Shown: positions 6,621 through 15,448, counted from the first letter of the stretch. The stretch is DNA of 21,604 nucleotides from DASPXY01 sp038227745 (GCA_038227745.1 JBBRPS010000054.1:1-21604), one strand, 5' to 3'. Program-made: numbers and translations. The notes: generated from the sequence alone by a model not told the origin.

Positions 6621-8885
6621 GTGCTGTCTCGTGACGCAGAGAAGCCCGAACCCGCCAGCAGGCCGTCGGAACCGGCCGCTGCGCCCCCCCGTCTCCTCAA
6701 AATGCCCCGCCCCGCCGTCCACCCGGGCGGGACGCCGACGCCGCCGCCGGCCATCACGGCCGGGCCGGACGCCCGCTCGCTGCTCCGCGCCGTGCGCCGC
6801 CGCTGGCTGCTCGCCAGCAGCGCCGGCGTGCTCGCCGCCGTCGTCGTCGGGGTGACGCTGCTGATCGTTTTGCCGCAGCAGTTCATCGGCTTCGCCACCA
6901 TCCAGATCACGGCGAACCCGGTGAAGATCGGCATGCCGACGTTCAGTTCCATGAACGACCTGAACATCATCATGAAGACGCAGGCGGCGCGCTTCAAGAG
7001 CCGCGATGTCCTCATGAAGTCCGTCAACAATGACAAGGTGCGCACCCTACAGCTCATCAAGCGGCACCCCACCATCCAGGGCGCCATCACCTGGCTCGAG
7101 GACAGCCTCAAGGTCGATGTGCAGGACAATAACGAGCTCATGAGTATCACCCTGCCCGGCGATGACGCCGACGAGTTGGTGGTCATGGTGGACGCCTTGA
7201 CCGGTGCTTACCTCGCGATCGTCAACAACAAGGAATTCGGCCAGCGGAAGGACCGCGTGAAGAAGGTGCAGGGGTTCGTGGATGGCATCAAGGAGAAGCT
7301 GGCCGACCGGATCGCCACCCGCCAGGCCCTCCTGAAGGGGCAGCGGGCGCCAGACTCGGCGGCCATGATCCAGAAACAGGCGTCGCTGCTGGGCCAGTTC
7401 GCGGACGCCCAGCGCACCCTGGCGCTGGCCCAGTTCGAGGCCGACAAGGTCCGGGCGAAGATGGCCGTCTTCAAGGGCATGAGGAAGGTGCCCACGGCCG
7501 ACGAGATCCCCGATGCGGCGCTCACGCCCATGCTTGAGAGCGACTCGCTCATCAAGCCGCGGCTGATGCAGCTCGCCAACATCGAAAAGCTCGTCGTCCG
7601 CCTGGTCCTCGCCGGCCACACCGACTCCGACCCGTCGCTGCGCGAGACGCGCCGCCAGCTCGCGATCATGCAGAAGGAGCTGGAGGGCACCCGCGCCAAC
7701 CTCCGCGTGCAGGTCCTCGAGCGCTACGTGAAGAAGCTCGACGGGGAGTTCAAGATGGGGGTGGAGGCCCTGCAGGCCGAACTGCTGCCGTACGAGGCCA
7801 ATGCGAAGAAGGTCGAGGAGCGGGTCGAGGGGCTGACGCGCGAGATCGAGGCCATGAACTTCACGTCGGCGAAGCTCGACCTCCTCAACAAGGACATCCT
7901 CGGGTACGAGCAACAGCTCGCGGGCGCCGAGAAGCAACTGCAGGTCTTCCAGATGGAGGAGGAGGCCGAGCCGCGGATCGCCGGCTGCCAGGACGCCGTC
8001 TGGCAGGTCAAGGACGCCAAGAAGCGCCTGCTCGTCCTGCTGGCGCTGCCGCTGCTGGCCTGCGGCGGAGCAGCGACGCTGATCGGCTGGCTGGAGTTTC
8101 GCGCCCGCCGCATCCACTCCGCCGACGAGGTCGCCGTGGGCCTGGGGATGCGCGTGGTCGGCGCCGTACCGGCCCTGGCGCACGCCGACCGCCGCCGCCT
8201 CTTCGCCCCGGGCGACATCAACGCCGATTACGACCACGAGCTCGTCGAGTCGATCGACGGCATCCGGACGATGCTGCTGCGCAACGCCGCCGTCGAGTCC
8301 ACCCAGGTCGTCATGGTCAGCAGCGCCGTCAGCGGCGAGGGCAAGACGACGCTGGCGAGCAACCTCGCCATCAGCCTGGCCCGCGCCGGCCGCAAGACGC
8401 TGCTGCTCGACTGCGACCTGCGGCGGCCGGCCCTGCACCAGCTGTTCGAGCAGACGCTGCAGCCCGGCTTCAGTGAGGTGCTGCTCGGCGAGGTCGAGTT
8501 GCCCGACGCGGTGCGGCCGACCACGACCGACGAGAACCTGTTCCTGCTGCCGGCCGGGCAGTGGGACCGCGAGGTGCTGCAGGAGCTGGCGCGGGACGGC
8601 ATCGCGGCCGTCTTCGAGCGGCTCAAGCAGGAGTTCGACTTCGTCATCGTCGATTCGCACCCGGTGCTGCCCGCGACGGACTCGCTGCTGATCGGCCAGC
8701 ACGCCGACGCCGTCATCGTCTCGGTGCTGCGGGAGCTGAGCCAGGCGCCGCGCGTCTACGCCGCCCAGCAGCGGTTGGCGACGCTGGGCATCCGCGTCAT
8801 CGGCGCCGTGGTGAACGGCATGCCGGCCGAGGCGTACGACACCGGCTACCACTACGAGTACACCGCCGAGGCCGCCGCGGCGTGA
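6621..8885 (+). CDS. Wzz/GumC-type chain-length regulator fused to BY-kinase
   Basis: A 754-residue polysaccharide co-polymerase with a bacterial tyrosine kinase in one chain. TM1 is at about 60-83, then a long charged, helical periplasmic region (about 90-465) and TM2 at about 469-492. The cytoplasmic kinase has Walker A SGEGKTT (571-577, Lys575), Walker A' LLLDCDLRRP (Asp597, Asp599) and Walker B FVIVDSHP (Asp678). The C-terminal tail carries clustered tyrosines 739, 743, 745 and 747, the usual autophosphorylation sites. The start is GTG 6621 with GGGAGAAGAG just upstream. It would control chain length of the polymer and couple to the Wza-like exporter. The short Ala/Pro-rich N-terminus (about 1-55) is extra. 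Second gene of the block, 188 bases after exosortase with palindrome C between them. Confidence 0.93.
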   Translation: MLSRDAEKPEPASRPSEPAAAPPRLLKMPRPAVHPGGTPTPPPAITAGPDARSLLRAVRRRWLLASSAGVLAAVVVGVTLLIVLPQQFIGFATIQITANPVKIGMPTFSSMNDLNIIMKTQAARFKSRDVLMKSVNNDKVRTLQLIKRHPTIQGAITWLEDSLKVDVQDNNELMSITLPGDDADELVVMVDALTGAYLAIVNNKEFGQRKDRVKKVQGFVDGIKEKLADRIATRQALLKGQRAPDSAAMIQKQASLLGQFADAQRTLALAQFEADKVRAKMAVFKGMRKVPTADEIPDAALTPMLESDSLIKPRLMQLANIEKLVVRLVLAGHTDSDPSLRETRRQLAIMQKELEGTRANLRVQVLERYVKKLDGEFKMGVEALQAELLPYEANAKKVEERVEGLTREIEAMNFTSAKLDLLNKDILGYEQQLAGAEKQLQVFQMEEEAEPRIAGCQDAVWQVKDAKKRLLVLLALPLLACGGAATLIGWLEFRARRIHSADEVAVGLGMRVVGAVPALAHADRRRLFAPGDINADYDHELVESIDGIRTMLLRNAAVESTQVVMVSSAVSGEGKTTLASNLAISLARAGRKTLLLDCDLRRPALHQLFEQTLQPGFSEVLLGEVELPDAVRPTTTDENLFLLPAGQWDREVLQELARDGIAAVFERLKQEFDFVIVDSHPVLPATDSLLIGQHADAVIVSVLRELSQAPRVYAAQQRLATLGIRVIGAVVNGMPAEAYDTGYHYEYTAEAAAA

Positions 8886-8892
8886 ACGTAGC

Positions 8893-8977
8893 GTGTAGGG
8901 AGGGCACTGCCCACCGTTAAGCGAACGGTGGGCAGTGCCCTCCGTTAAGCGAATGGTGGGCGGTGCCCACCCTACAC
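8893..8977. repeat. Three-module palindromic element, family D
   Basis: The core is a perfect 18-bp hairpin (8901-8918 with 8924-8941, loop AAGCG). The right half, CCGTTAAGCGAA followed by the GGTGGGC block (from about 8914), is then repeated with two changes at about 8943-8969. Outer ends GTGTAGGG (8893-8900) and CCCTACAC (8970-8977) are complementary, and the two 20-base ends agree at 18 positions when one is reverse-complemented. It lies between the BY-kinase and epsI genes and looks like one palindrome extended by a duplicated half. Confidence 0.85.
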
Positions 8978-9015
8978 CTCCGACTGACCATCTAGTTTCC
9001 TGGGGGGATGAATCC

Positions 9016-9666
9016 ATGAGACGCCTTCTTCCTGTTGCCGCCGCCGTCGTTGTCCTGCTGTTCTCTGGGCTGGTCCACGGAGTGTGGACCGACCGCTGGG
9101 CGGCGGCGCCCGACCTGAACGAGGCGGTCGCCCGGATGGACGCATTGCCGCTCCAGCTCGGCGACTGGGAGGGCGAGGCGCTGCCGGGCAAGGGCCGGCC
9201 GAACGGCGGCCTGGCGGGCGCGCTGGCGCGGCGGTACGTCCACCGCGCCAGCGGCAGGGCCGTCACCGTCTTCCTCGGCTGCGGCCGCCCCGGCCCGGTG
9301 TCGATCCACACGCCCGACGTCTGCTACGCGGCCAGCGGCTTCGAGGTGGACACGCCGAAGGAGTTCCTCCTGCCGAACGACTCGGCCGCCCGCGGTGCGA
9401 TCTTCTACACCTCCCGCCTCGTGAAGACCAAGGCCGCCGACAAAACCGAACTGCGGATCTTCTGGTCCTGGAACGCCGGCGGCAAATGGCAGGTCGCGGA
9501 GAACCCGCGCTTCGCCTTCGTCCGCGAACAGGTCCTTTACAAGCTGTACTTGCTCCGCGAGGCGGGGACCGGGGCCAACCCCGGGCCGGCCGACGCGGAG
9601 CCCTGCCTGGAGCTGATGAACGTCCTGCTCCCGGCCCTCGACCGGGCCCTGATGGACCGGTCGTGA
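9016..9666 (+). CDS. epsI: EpsI family exosortase-associated protein (DUF3485)
   Basis: A 216-residue protein with one N-terminal membrane anchor or signal (residues 3-22) and an extracytoplasmic EpsI domain. The family hallmark is present: PLQLGDWEGE (45-54) and SIHTPDVCYAASGF (96-109), with His98 and Cys103 conserved. EpsI accompanies exosortase, either fused to it or as a neighbour; its biochemical role is not firmly known. ATG 9016 is chosen because a G-rich site (9002-9007) lies eight bases upstream and the hydrophobic anchor begins there; the in-frame extension from 8935 is translated palindrome D. Unusually, the BY-kinase gene separates it from exosortase. Confidence 0.9.
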   Translation: MRRLLPVAAAVVVLLFSGLVHGVWTDRWAAAPDLNEAVARMDALPLQLGDWEGEALPGKGRPNGGLAGALARRYVHRASGRAVTVFLGCGRPGPVSIHTPDVCYAASGFEVDTPKEFLLPNDSAARGAIFYTSRLVKTKAADKTELRIFWSWNAGGKWQVAENPRFAFVREQVLYKLYLLREAGTGANPGPADAEPCLELMNVLLPALDRALMDRS

Positions 9667-9748
9667 TCTGGCGCCGCCCGCGCCTCGTTGTTGAGCCGAC
9701 CACGCCCGCGCGGTCCCTCAACCGTTATCCAACCGAGAGGAGAAGAGC

Positions 9749-10570
9749 ATGCCGATCGGACTCCATACGAGCGACGTGGACGCCGTCGCGGCCCCGGACA
9801 GCCGCGACGAGCGCCCCACGAAGCGCCGCCGCAGATCGCCCCAGGCGGTGCAGGCCCCATTCCGCCCCGCCCGGCGGGGGGTGTACGACGCCACGAAACG
9901 GGCCGCCGAGTTTACCGCGGCGCTGGTGCTGCTGGCCCTGACCGCCCCGGTCATCCTCGTCGCGGCGCTGCTCGTGAAGCTGACGTCGCGCGGCCCCGCC
10001 TATTACACGCAGACGCGCGTCGGCCTCCGCGGGCGCCCGTTCACGATCTACAAACTCCGGACGATGATCCACAACTGCGAGTCGCTAACCGGGCCGCGCT
10101 GGTCGATCCCGGGTGACCCGCGCGTCACGCAGGTAGGCCAGTTCCTGCGGGCGAGCCACCTCGACGAGCTGCCGCAGCTCGTGAACGTGCTGTGCGGCGA
10201 TATGAGCCTGATCGGCCCGCGCCCGGAGCGGCCGGAGTTCGTCAAGGAGCTGGAGCGGGCGCTGCCGGCGTACCGCCACCGCCTGACGGTCCGCCCCGGC
10301 GTGACGGGGTTGGCCCAGGTCCAGCTGCCCGCGGACACCGACCTGGAGAGCGTGCGGCGCAAGCTGACGCAGGACCTGTACTACATCCGCGAGCGCAGCC
10401 TGTGGCTGGACTGCCGCCTCCTGTGCTGCACGGCCTGCCGCGTGCTCGGCGTGCCGTTCGGCGTCTACGGCAAGCTGTTCCGCATCCCGAGCCACGAGGT
10501 GATCGAGGAGGCGCTGAAGGACGTCGTCGGCGAGGCGCCGGCGGCGAGGCCGCGCAAGGCCGCGGCGTGA
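9749..10570 (+). CDS. Small monotopic sugar-phosphate transferase (initiating)
   Basis: A 273-residue polyprenyl-phosphate glycosyl-1-phosphate transferase that would start the repeat unit on undecaprenyl phosphate. It has a charged N-terminus (1-48), one re-entrant hydrophobic helix (about 53-77) and the catalytic core: RGPAYYTQTRVG (81-92), KLRTM (102-106), the Asp139-Glu140 dyad in SHLDELPQL, GPRPERPEF (156-164) and RPGVTGLAQV. It lacks the large multi-helix N-terminal domain of WbaP-type enzymes and so resembles the PglC-size form. AGGAG at 9738-9742 supports ATG 9749. The sugar specificity cannot be read from the sequence. It lies 82 bases after epsI. Confidence 0.93.
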   Translation: MPIGLHTSDVDAVAAPDSRDERPTKRRRRSPQAVQAPFRPARRGVYDATKRAAEFTAALVLLALTAPVILVAALLVKLTSRGPAYYTQTRVGLRGRPFTIYKLRTMIHNCESLTGPRWSIPGDPRVTQVGQFLRASHLDELPQLVNVLCGDMSLIGPRPERPEFVKELERALPAYRHRLTVRPGVTGLAQVQLPADTDLESVRRKLTQDLYYIRERSLWLDCRLLCCTACRVLGVPFGVYGKLFRIPSHEVIEEALKDVVGEAPAARPRKAAA

Positions 10571-10580
10571 CCCTGCTTCT

Positions 10581-10609
10581 CCCCTCGCCCCCGCTTCGGG
10601 GGCGAGGGG
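10581..10609. repeat. Short GC hairpin, family E
   Basis: Perfect 12-bp arms 10581-10592 and 10598-10609, loop GCTTC. It sits directly before the Shine-Dalgarno of the ExoA-like gene (GAGGAG, 10618-10623), so it could affect translation or mRNA stability. A related but shorter hairpin is at 18072-18091. Confidence 0.75.
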
Positions 10610-10629
10610 GGAACCACGAGGAGCGACTG

Positions 10630-11739
10630 ATGCCAACGACAACCCAGGGCCGGACGGAGTCGGCCCGCCACTGGCCGTTCATCTCGGTGATCGTGCCGGT
10701 CCGCAACGAGTCGGCGTGCATCCGCAACACCCTCGACCAGCTCTTGCACCAGGACTACCCCGCCGCCCGCTTCGAGGTCCTGGTCGCCGACGGCCGCTCC
10801 ACGGACGACACGCGGCCGCTGGTCGAGGAGCGGGCCGCTCGGCACGCGAACCTTCGCCTGCTGGACAACCCGGGCGTCCTGTCGAGCGCCGGCAGGAACC
10901 GGGCGGTCCGGGCGGCGCGGGGCGCGATCGTCCTTCTCGTGGACGGGCACTGTGAACTGGATCGCGTCCACTACCTGCGCGCGGTCGCCGAGGCGTTCGG
11001 CCGCAGCGGCGCCGACTGCCTGGGCCGGCCCCAACCGCTCGACGTGTCGCGCGCCACCACGCTCCAGAAGGCCATCGCCGCGGCGCGCTCGTGCTGGCTC
11101 GGGCACCACCCCGACTCGTACATCTACGCGACGACCGAGGGGTTCGTGCCGCCGCAGAGCGTGGCCGTCGCCTACCGGCGCGACGTCTTCGCCACCGTCG
11201 GCCTGTTCGACGAGGCGTTCGACGCCTGCGAGGACGTCGAGTTCAATCACCGCGTCGATCGGGCGGGCCTGCGCTGCTTCTTCACGCCGCGCGTGGCGGC
11301 CCAGTACGTGCCGCGTTCAACCCTGCGCGGCCTGTTCCGGCAGATGGTCCGCTACGGCCGGGGCCGCGTCCGCCTCGGCCGCAAGCATCCCGAGACACTG
11401 AGCCTGCGGAGCCTGGTCCCGGGGGCGTTCGTCGCGGGGCTGGCCGGCGGGCCGCTGCTGGCGTGCTTCGCGCCCTGGCTGGCGGCCCTCTACGGTGGGG
11501 CGGTGGGCCTGTACGCGGCCACTGTGCTGCTGGTGTCGCTGGCGGTTGCACGCCGCGCCGGCACGCCGGCCGTGCTGCCGTGGCTACCGCTGGTCTTCGC
11601 CACCATCCACGTGGGCTCGGGCTGCGGCATCCTGCGTGAGGCGGTGGCCGGCCCGCGGTTCCGCCGCCGCGCCGTGGCGGCGAACCCTGAGGCGCGGGCC
11701 TTCCGGTCGGCGGTGGGCACCCCGGCGCGCGCCGCCTGA
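10630..11739 (+). CDS. ExoA-like GT2 glycosyltransferase with C-terminal membrane helices
   Basis: A 369-residue family 2 glycosyltransferase of the succinoglycan ExoA type. The GT-A core has SVIVPVRNESACI (19-31), VADGRSTDDT (52-61), VDGHCELD (104-111, in place of the DXD) and EDVEFNHRVDRAG (201-213). PRSTLRGLFRQMVRYGRGR follows, as in ExoA. Two or three hydrophobic helices (about 265-345) hold it in the inner membrane. It would add a sugar to the lipid-linked repeat unit on the cytoplasmic face. ATG 10630 has GAGGAG six bases upstream; the open frame extending leftward overlaps the sugar transferase gene in another frame and is not real. Donor and acceptor unknown. Confidence 0.9.
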   Translation: MPTTTQGRTESARHWPFISVIVPVRNESACIRNTLDQLLHQDYPAARFEVLVADGRSTDDTRPLVEERAARHANLRLLDNPGVLSSAGRNRAVRAARGAIVLLVDGHCELDRVHYLRAVAEAFGRSGADCLGRPQPLDVSRATTLQKAIAAARSCWLGHHPDSYIYATTEGFVPPQSVAVAYRRDVFATVGLFDEAFDACEDVEFNHRVDRAGLRCFFTPRVAAQYVPRSTLRGLFRQMVRYGRGRVRLGRKHPETLSLRSLVPGAFVAGLAGGPLLACFAPWLAALYGGAVGLYAATVLLVSLAVARRAGTPAVLPWLPLVFATIHVGSGCGILREAVAGPRFRRRAVAANPEARAFRSAVGTPARAA

Positions 11740-11760
11740 CGGCGGGCGAAGTTGTGCTTC

Positions 11761-11870
11761 GTAGGAGGGGGCTCCGTCCCCCGACCGCAGTGCCCATCGC
11801 CGGGCGGAGCCGGCTCCTACTAAGACGGGAGTGCCCATCGCCGGGCGGAGCCGGCTCCTACTAAGACGGG
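11761..11870. repeat. Palindrome plus exact 41-base tandem duplication, family F
   Basis: The segment 11789-11829 is repeated exactly at 11830-11870. The left end GTAGGAGGGGGCTCCG (11761-11776) matches, at 14 of 16 positions, the reverse complement of the CGGAGCCGGCTCCTAC block inside each unit (11805-11820 for the first). The element is therefore a palindrome whose right half has duplicated. It fills the gap between the ExoA-like and deacetylase genes. Confidence 0.9.
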
Positions 11871-11903
11871 AGTTGGCTCGACAGGGCGCAAGGAGGCGGA
11901 CCC

Positions 11904-12836
11904 ATGCGGATCTTCAACCCGGTACCCAAGAACGCCGAGCGCCGGCAGGCAGACAGCGACACGCGCGTCCTGAACGCCCTGACCGTGGACGTCGAGGATT
12001 ACTACCACGTCAGCGCCTTCGAGGGAGTGGCGCCGCGCGAGCGCTGGGACACCTTTGAGTCGCGCATCGTGGCCAGCACGGAAACGGTCCTGCGCCTGCT
12101 CGACCGGGCCGAGGTGCGGGCGACTTTCTTCATCCTGGGCTGGGTCGCGGCGCGACACCCCGGGCTAGTGCGCTCGATCCGCTGCGGCGGTCACGAGATC
12201 GCCTCGCACGGCTACTGGCACCGCCTCGTCTATCGCCAGACGCCCGAGGAATTCCGCGCCGACCTGTGTCGCTGCCGCGACGTGCTGCAGGACCTCACCG
12301 GCGAACGGGTGACCGCCTACCGGGCGCCGAGCTTCTCGATCACGCGGGCGAGCGCGTGGGCGCTGGACGTCCTGATCGAGGAAGGCTTCCTCTTTGACTC
12401 CAGCGTCTACCCGACCTACCACGACCGCTATGGCATCCCCGGCACCCCCCTGGGGCCGCACCGCCTCGACCGACCCGCCGGCAGCCTGTGGGAGTTCCCC
12501 CCGCCGGTGTGGCGGGCCCTCGGCTACCCCCTGCCCGTTGGGGGCGGCGGCTACTTCCGCCTCTACCCCTACCTGCTGACGCGGCACGCCCTGCGGCGGG
12601 TCAACGCGGCGGGCCGGCCGTTCGCCGCCTACGTCCACCCCTGGGAACTCGACCCCGGGCAGCCGCGGTTCCGCCCCGGCCTGCTCCGCGGCTTCCGGCA
12701 CTACGTCAACCTGGGGCGCACCGAAACCCGGCTCGCCAGCCTGCTGCGCGACTTCCGCCTCGGCACGCTCTCCGAGGCGCTGGCAGAGCACGCCCCCCTC
12801 GCCGCAAGGCCGGCTGTCGCCCGCCGCGCTGCCTGA
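11904..12836 (+). CDS. Exosortase-associated polysaccharide deacetylase (NodB fold, DUF3473)
   Basis: A 310-residue NodB-family polysaccharide deacetylase of the XrtA/PEP-CTERM-associated group. Motifs in order: ALTVDVEDYYHV (25-36, Asp29 and Asp32), ATFFILGW (73-80), HEIASHGYWH (97-106, metal ligands His102 and His106), YRAPSFSI (139-146), EFPPPV, and YVHPWELDP near 247. The C-terminal third corresponds to the DUF3473-type extension. It would remove acetyl groups from amino sugars in the polymer. There is no signal peptide, which is common in this group and suggests action on cytoplasmic intermediates or an atypical location. AGGAGG (11891-11896) fixes ATG 11904. The next gene follows after 22 bases, so the two are probably co-transcribed. 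Confidence 0.93.
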   Translation: MRIFNPVPKNAERRQADSDTRVLNALTVDVEDYYHVSAFEGVAPRERWDTFESRIVASTETVLRLLDRAEVRATFFILGWVAARHPGLVRSIRCGGHEIASHGYWHRLVYRQTPEEFRADLCRCRDVLQDLTGERVTAYRAPSFSITRASAWALDVLIEEGFLFDSSVYPTYHDRYGIPGTPLGPHRLDRPAGSLWEFPPPVWRALGYPLPVGGGGYFRLYPYLLTRHALRRVNAAGRPFAAYVHPWELDPGQPRFRPGLLRGFRHYVNLGRTETRLASLLRDFRLGTLSEALAEHAPLAARPAVARRAA

Positions 12837-12858
12837 TTCCACCCCGTACGAGGACCCC

Positions 12859-14199
12859 ATGCGACCGACCCTGACCCACGCCCCGACGCACGCCCCGGCC
12901 ACGGCCCTCCCGGCCACGCGGCCGCTGAACGTCGTCCTGGTGGACGAGGAACTGCCCTACCCGCCGACCTCGGGCAAGCGCATCCGCACCCTCAACCTGA
13001 CCCTGCGCCTGGCCCGGCGCCATCGATTGACCTACCTGTGTCACCGCAACGCCGACCCCGAGGAGGCGCGGCGCGCCGCCGAGTTCCTCAACGGCCAAGG
13101 GGTCCGCACCGTCGTGGTCGAGCGGCCCGTGCCCGCGCGGTCGGGCGCCCGCTTCTACGCCCGGCTGGCGGCGAACTTGCTGTCCTCTCTCCCTTACTCG
13201 GTCGCGTCCCACGACAGCGCCGCGCTGCGCCGGGCGCTGCGCGAACACGCCGCCGCGCACCCCGTTGATCTGTGGCACTGCGAGTGGACGCCCTACGCCC
13301 GCCCGCTGGAGGCTGTCCCCGGCCGGCGCGTGGTGATGGCCCACAACGTCGAGTCGGTCATCTGGCAGCGCTACCTCGAAACGGAAACGAACCCGCTAAA
13401 GCGCTGGTACATCGCCCGGCAGTGGCACAAGTACCTCCGCTTCGAGCGCCGCGCGCTGGGCGGCGCCGACGCGACGGTGGCGGTGAGCGAACTCGACGCC
13501 GAACGCTTCCGCCAGGATTTCGGCGTACCCCGTGTCGAGGTCGTCGATAACGGCGTGGACACGCGGGCCTTCCGCCCGGGCGGCGGCGACCGTGCCCCGG
13601 GGCTGCTGCTCTTCCTCGGGGCGCTGGACTGGCGCCCGAACCTCGACGCCGTGCGGCAGCTCCTCGACCGCGTTTTCCCGGCGGTGCGCGCCGCCGAGCC
13701 GCAGGCCCGGCTGTGCGTCGTCGGCCGCAACCCGCCCGAGGCGCTGCGCAGCCGGGTGTCCGGCACCCCGGGCGCCGAGCTGCACGCGGACGTGCCCGAC
13801 GTACGCCCCTTCCTCGCCCGGTGCGCCCTGCTGGTGGTCCCGCTGCGGATCGGCGGTGGCTCGCGGTTGAAAATCCTGGAGGCGCTGGCCTGCGGCACCC
13901 CGGTCGTCTCGACCCGGATCGGGGCCGAGGGGCTCGCCCTGGAGCCGGGGCGGCACCTGACCGTCACGGAGGGGGTCGAGGACCTGGCCTCCGCGCTGGT
14001 GTCCGCCGTCCGCGACCCCGGGCCGGCGCTGGAGCAGGCGGCCCGCGGCCGGCGCGAGATCCTGCGGCGGTACGACTGGGACGCCCTGGCCGACCGGCTG
14101 GAACGCATCTGGTTACGGTGCGCCGAGGGAGGCCTCTCCGGCGCCCGCCAGTCCTGGCCCCCGGAAAAGACGGAGTGGTACCCGCTCCGCGGGCTGTGA
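12859..14199 (+). CDS. GT4-type glycosyltransferase (first of three)
   Basis: A 446-residue GT-B glycosyltransferase. N-terminal domain: ELPYPPTSGKRIR (31-43) is the substrate-side Gly-rich loop; VMAHNVES (159-166) and VAVSELDAERF follow. C-terminal nucleotide-sugar domain: LFLGALDWRPN (251-261) and GGGSRLKILEALACGTPVVS (332-351) with Glu341. The form resembles the exosortase-cluster sugar transferases that begin with a YPP-x-x-G-x-K-R motif. There is a short Ala/Pro/Thr-His N-terminal tail (1-21). GAGGA four bases upstream supports ATG 12859. Sugar unknown. Coupled closely to the deacetylase gene. Confidence 0.9.
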   Translation: MRPTLTHAPTHAPATALPATRPLNVVLVDEELPYPPTSGKRIRTLNLTLRLARRHRLTYLCHRNADPEEARRAAEFLNGQGVRTVVVERPVPARSGARFYARLAANLLSSLPYSVASHDSAALRRALREHAAAHPVDLWHCEWTPYARPLEAVPGRRVVMAHNVESVIWQRYLETETNPLKRWYIARQWHKYLRFERRALGGADATVAVSELDAERFRQDFGVPRVEVVDNGVDTRAFRPGGGDRAPGLLLFLGALDWRPNLDAVRQLLDRVFPAVRAAEPQARLCVVGRNPPEALRSRVSGTPGAELHADVPDVRPFLARCALLVVPLRIGGGSRLKILEALACGTPVVSTRIGAEGLALEPGRHLTVTEGVEDLASALVSAVRDPGPALEQAARGRREILRRYDWDALADRLERIWLRCAEGGLSGARQSWPPEKTEWYPLRGL

Positions 14200-14251
14200 C
14201 CCGAGGCGGTCGCCCGCCAGCCGGCCCGTCCCCTGACCCGAGGACTCGACA

Positions 14252-15439
14252 GTGACAAGAGAATTCGAGCAACGCACCATCGTCCACCTGAGGGCGTCGA
14301 GCTTCTTCGGCGGCCCCGAGCGCCAGATGCTGTACCTGGCTCGCGCCCTGCCCGCGGACCACCGGACTGTCTTCATGGTCTTCCCGGAGGGGGGCAGGGG
14401 CCGCCCCTTCCTCGACGAGATCGATCGTGCGGGGTTCGAGGGGGTCGCCCTCACCGCCGACGCTCCCCACTTCCGGCGGATGATCCGCGAGCTGGCGGGG
14501 CACCTTGAGCGCGTCGGCGCCGACGTGCTCTGCTGCCACGGCTACAAGGCGAACCTGCTCGGCCGGCCGGCCGCCCGCCGCGCCGGCCTCCCCGCCGTCG
14601 CCGTCGCGCGCGGCTGGACGGGCGAGAACCTGCGGGTGCGCCTCTACGACGCCGTGGATCGCTTCGCGCTGCCCTGGATGGACCACATCGTCGCCGTCTC
14701 CGAGGGGCAGGCGGTCGCCGTCCGCCGCGCCGGCGTGCCCGCGGAACGAGTCACCGTCATCCGCAACGCCATCCGCGCCGAGCGCTTCGCGACGGTGCGG
14801 CCGGAGTACCGCGAGTTGCTGCGGCAGTTCTTTCCCGAGCCGCCGCCGCTGATCGTCGGCGCCGCGGGACGGTTGACGCCGGACAAGGGCTTCCACGTCC
14901 TCGTCGAGGCCGTCGCCCGCGTCTGCCGGCAGCGGCAAGACGTGGGGTTCGTCCTCTTCGGCGAGGGCGCGAAGCGCGACGCCCTGATGCAAACCGCCCA
15001 CGCGGCGGGGCTGGCGGGGCGCTTCGTCCACGCCGGCTTCCGGCGCGACCTCGACGCCTTCATGCCCCACTTCGACCTGTTCGTCTTGCCGTCCTTCAAC
15101 GAGGGCCTGCCGAACGTCATCCTGGAGGCGTTCGCCGCCGGCGTCCCCGTGGTGGCGACCGCGGTGTTCGGCACGCCGGAAGTGGTCGAGGATGGCGTCA
15201 GCGGCTACCTGGTGCCGGCGGGCGACGCCGCCGCGCTCGAGGCCCGCATCCTGCAAGCCCTGGGCCGCCCCGACCGCCGTGCCTTGGGCGCGCGCGGCCG
15301 GGAGCGGGTACTGCGCGACTTCACCTTCGAGGCGCAGGCCCTGCACTATCAGCGCTTTTTCGATGGCCTCGGACTGAGGAGGCCCGCGCGGGCCTTCTCC
15401 GGGCGCGCCCCTCGGCTCGTGGCCGAACGGGTGGGTTAG
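14252..15439 (+). CDS. GT4-type glycosyltransferase (second of three)
   Basis: A 395-residue GT-B enzyme. SSFFGGPERQMLYLA (16-30) is the N-terminal acceptor loop. VVAVSEG-type sequence (near 147-152) and RNAIRAERF precede the C-terminal domain, which has GAAGRLTPDKGFHVLVEA (203-220), FVLPSFNEGLPNVILEAFAA (277-296, the E-x7-E pair Glu284 and Glu292) and PEVVEDGVSGYLVPAGD. A retaining transfer from a nucleotide sugar is expected for this family. It starts at GTG 14252, with GAGGA seven bases upstream. The tail after residue 375 is Arg/Ala-rich. It shares the general fold with the next GT4 but the two are clearly different in sequence. Confidence 0.92.
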   Translation: MTREFEQRTIVHLRASSFFGGPERQMLYLARALPADHRTVFMVFPEGGRGRPFLDEIDRAGFEGVALTADAPHFRRMIRELAGHLERVGADVLCCHGYKANLLGRPAARRAGLPAVAVARGWTGENLRVRLYDAVDRFALPWMDHIVAVSEGQAVAVRRAGVPAERVTVIRNAIRAERFATVRPEYRELLRQFFPEPPPLIVGAAGRLTPDKGFHVLVEAVARVCRQRQDVGFVLFGEGAKRDALMQTAHAAGLAGRFVHAGFRRDLDAFMPHFDLFVLPSFNEGLPNVILEAFAAGVPVVATAVFGTPEVVEDGVSGYLVPAGDAAALEARILQALGRPDRRALGARGRERVLRDFTFEAQALHYQRFFDGLGLRRPARAFSGRAPRLVAERVG

Positions 15440-15448
15440 GGAAGTCAA

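Noticed and set aside
7047..9311. Minus-strand open frame of 754 codons
   Set aside because: Antisense to the Wzz/BY-kinase and epsI genes, compositionally biased, and without motif or ribosome site.
11789..11870. CRISPR-like repeats
   Set aside because: Two directly abutting units without spacers, part of a palindromic element; no cas genes.
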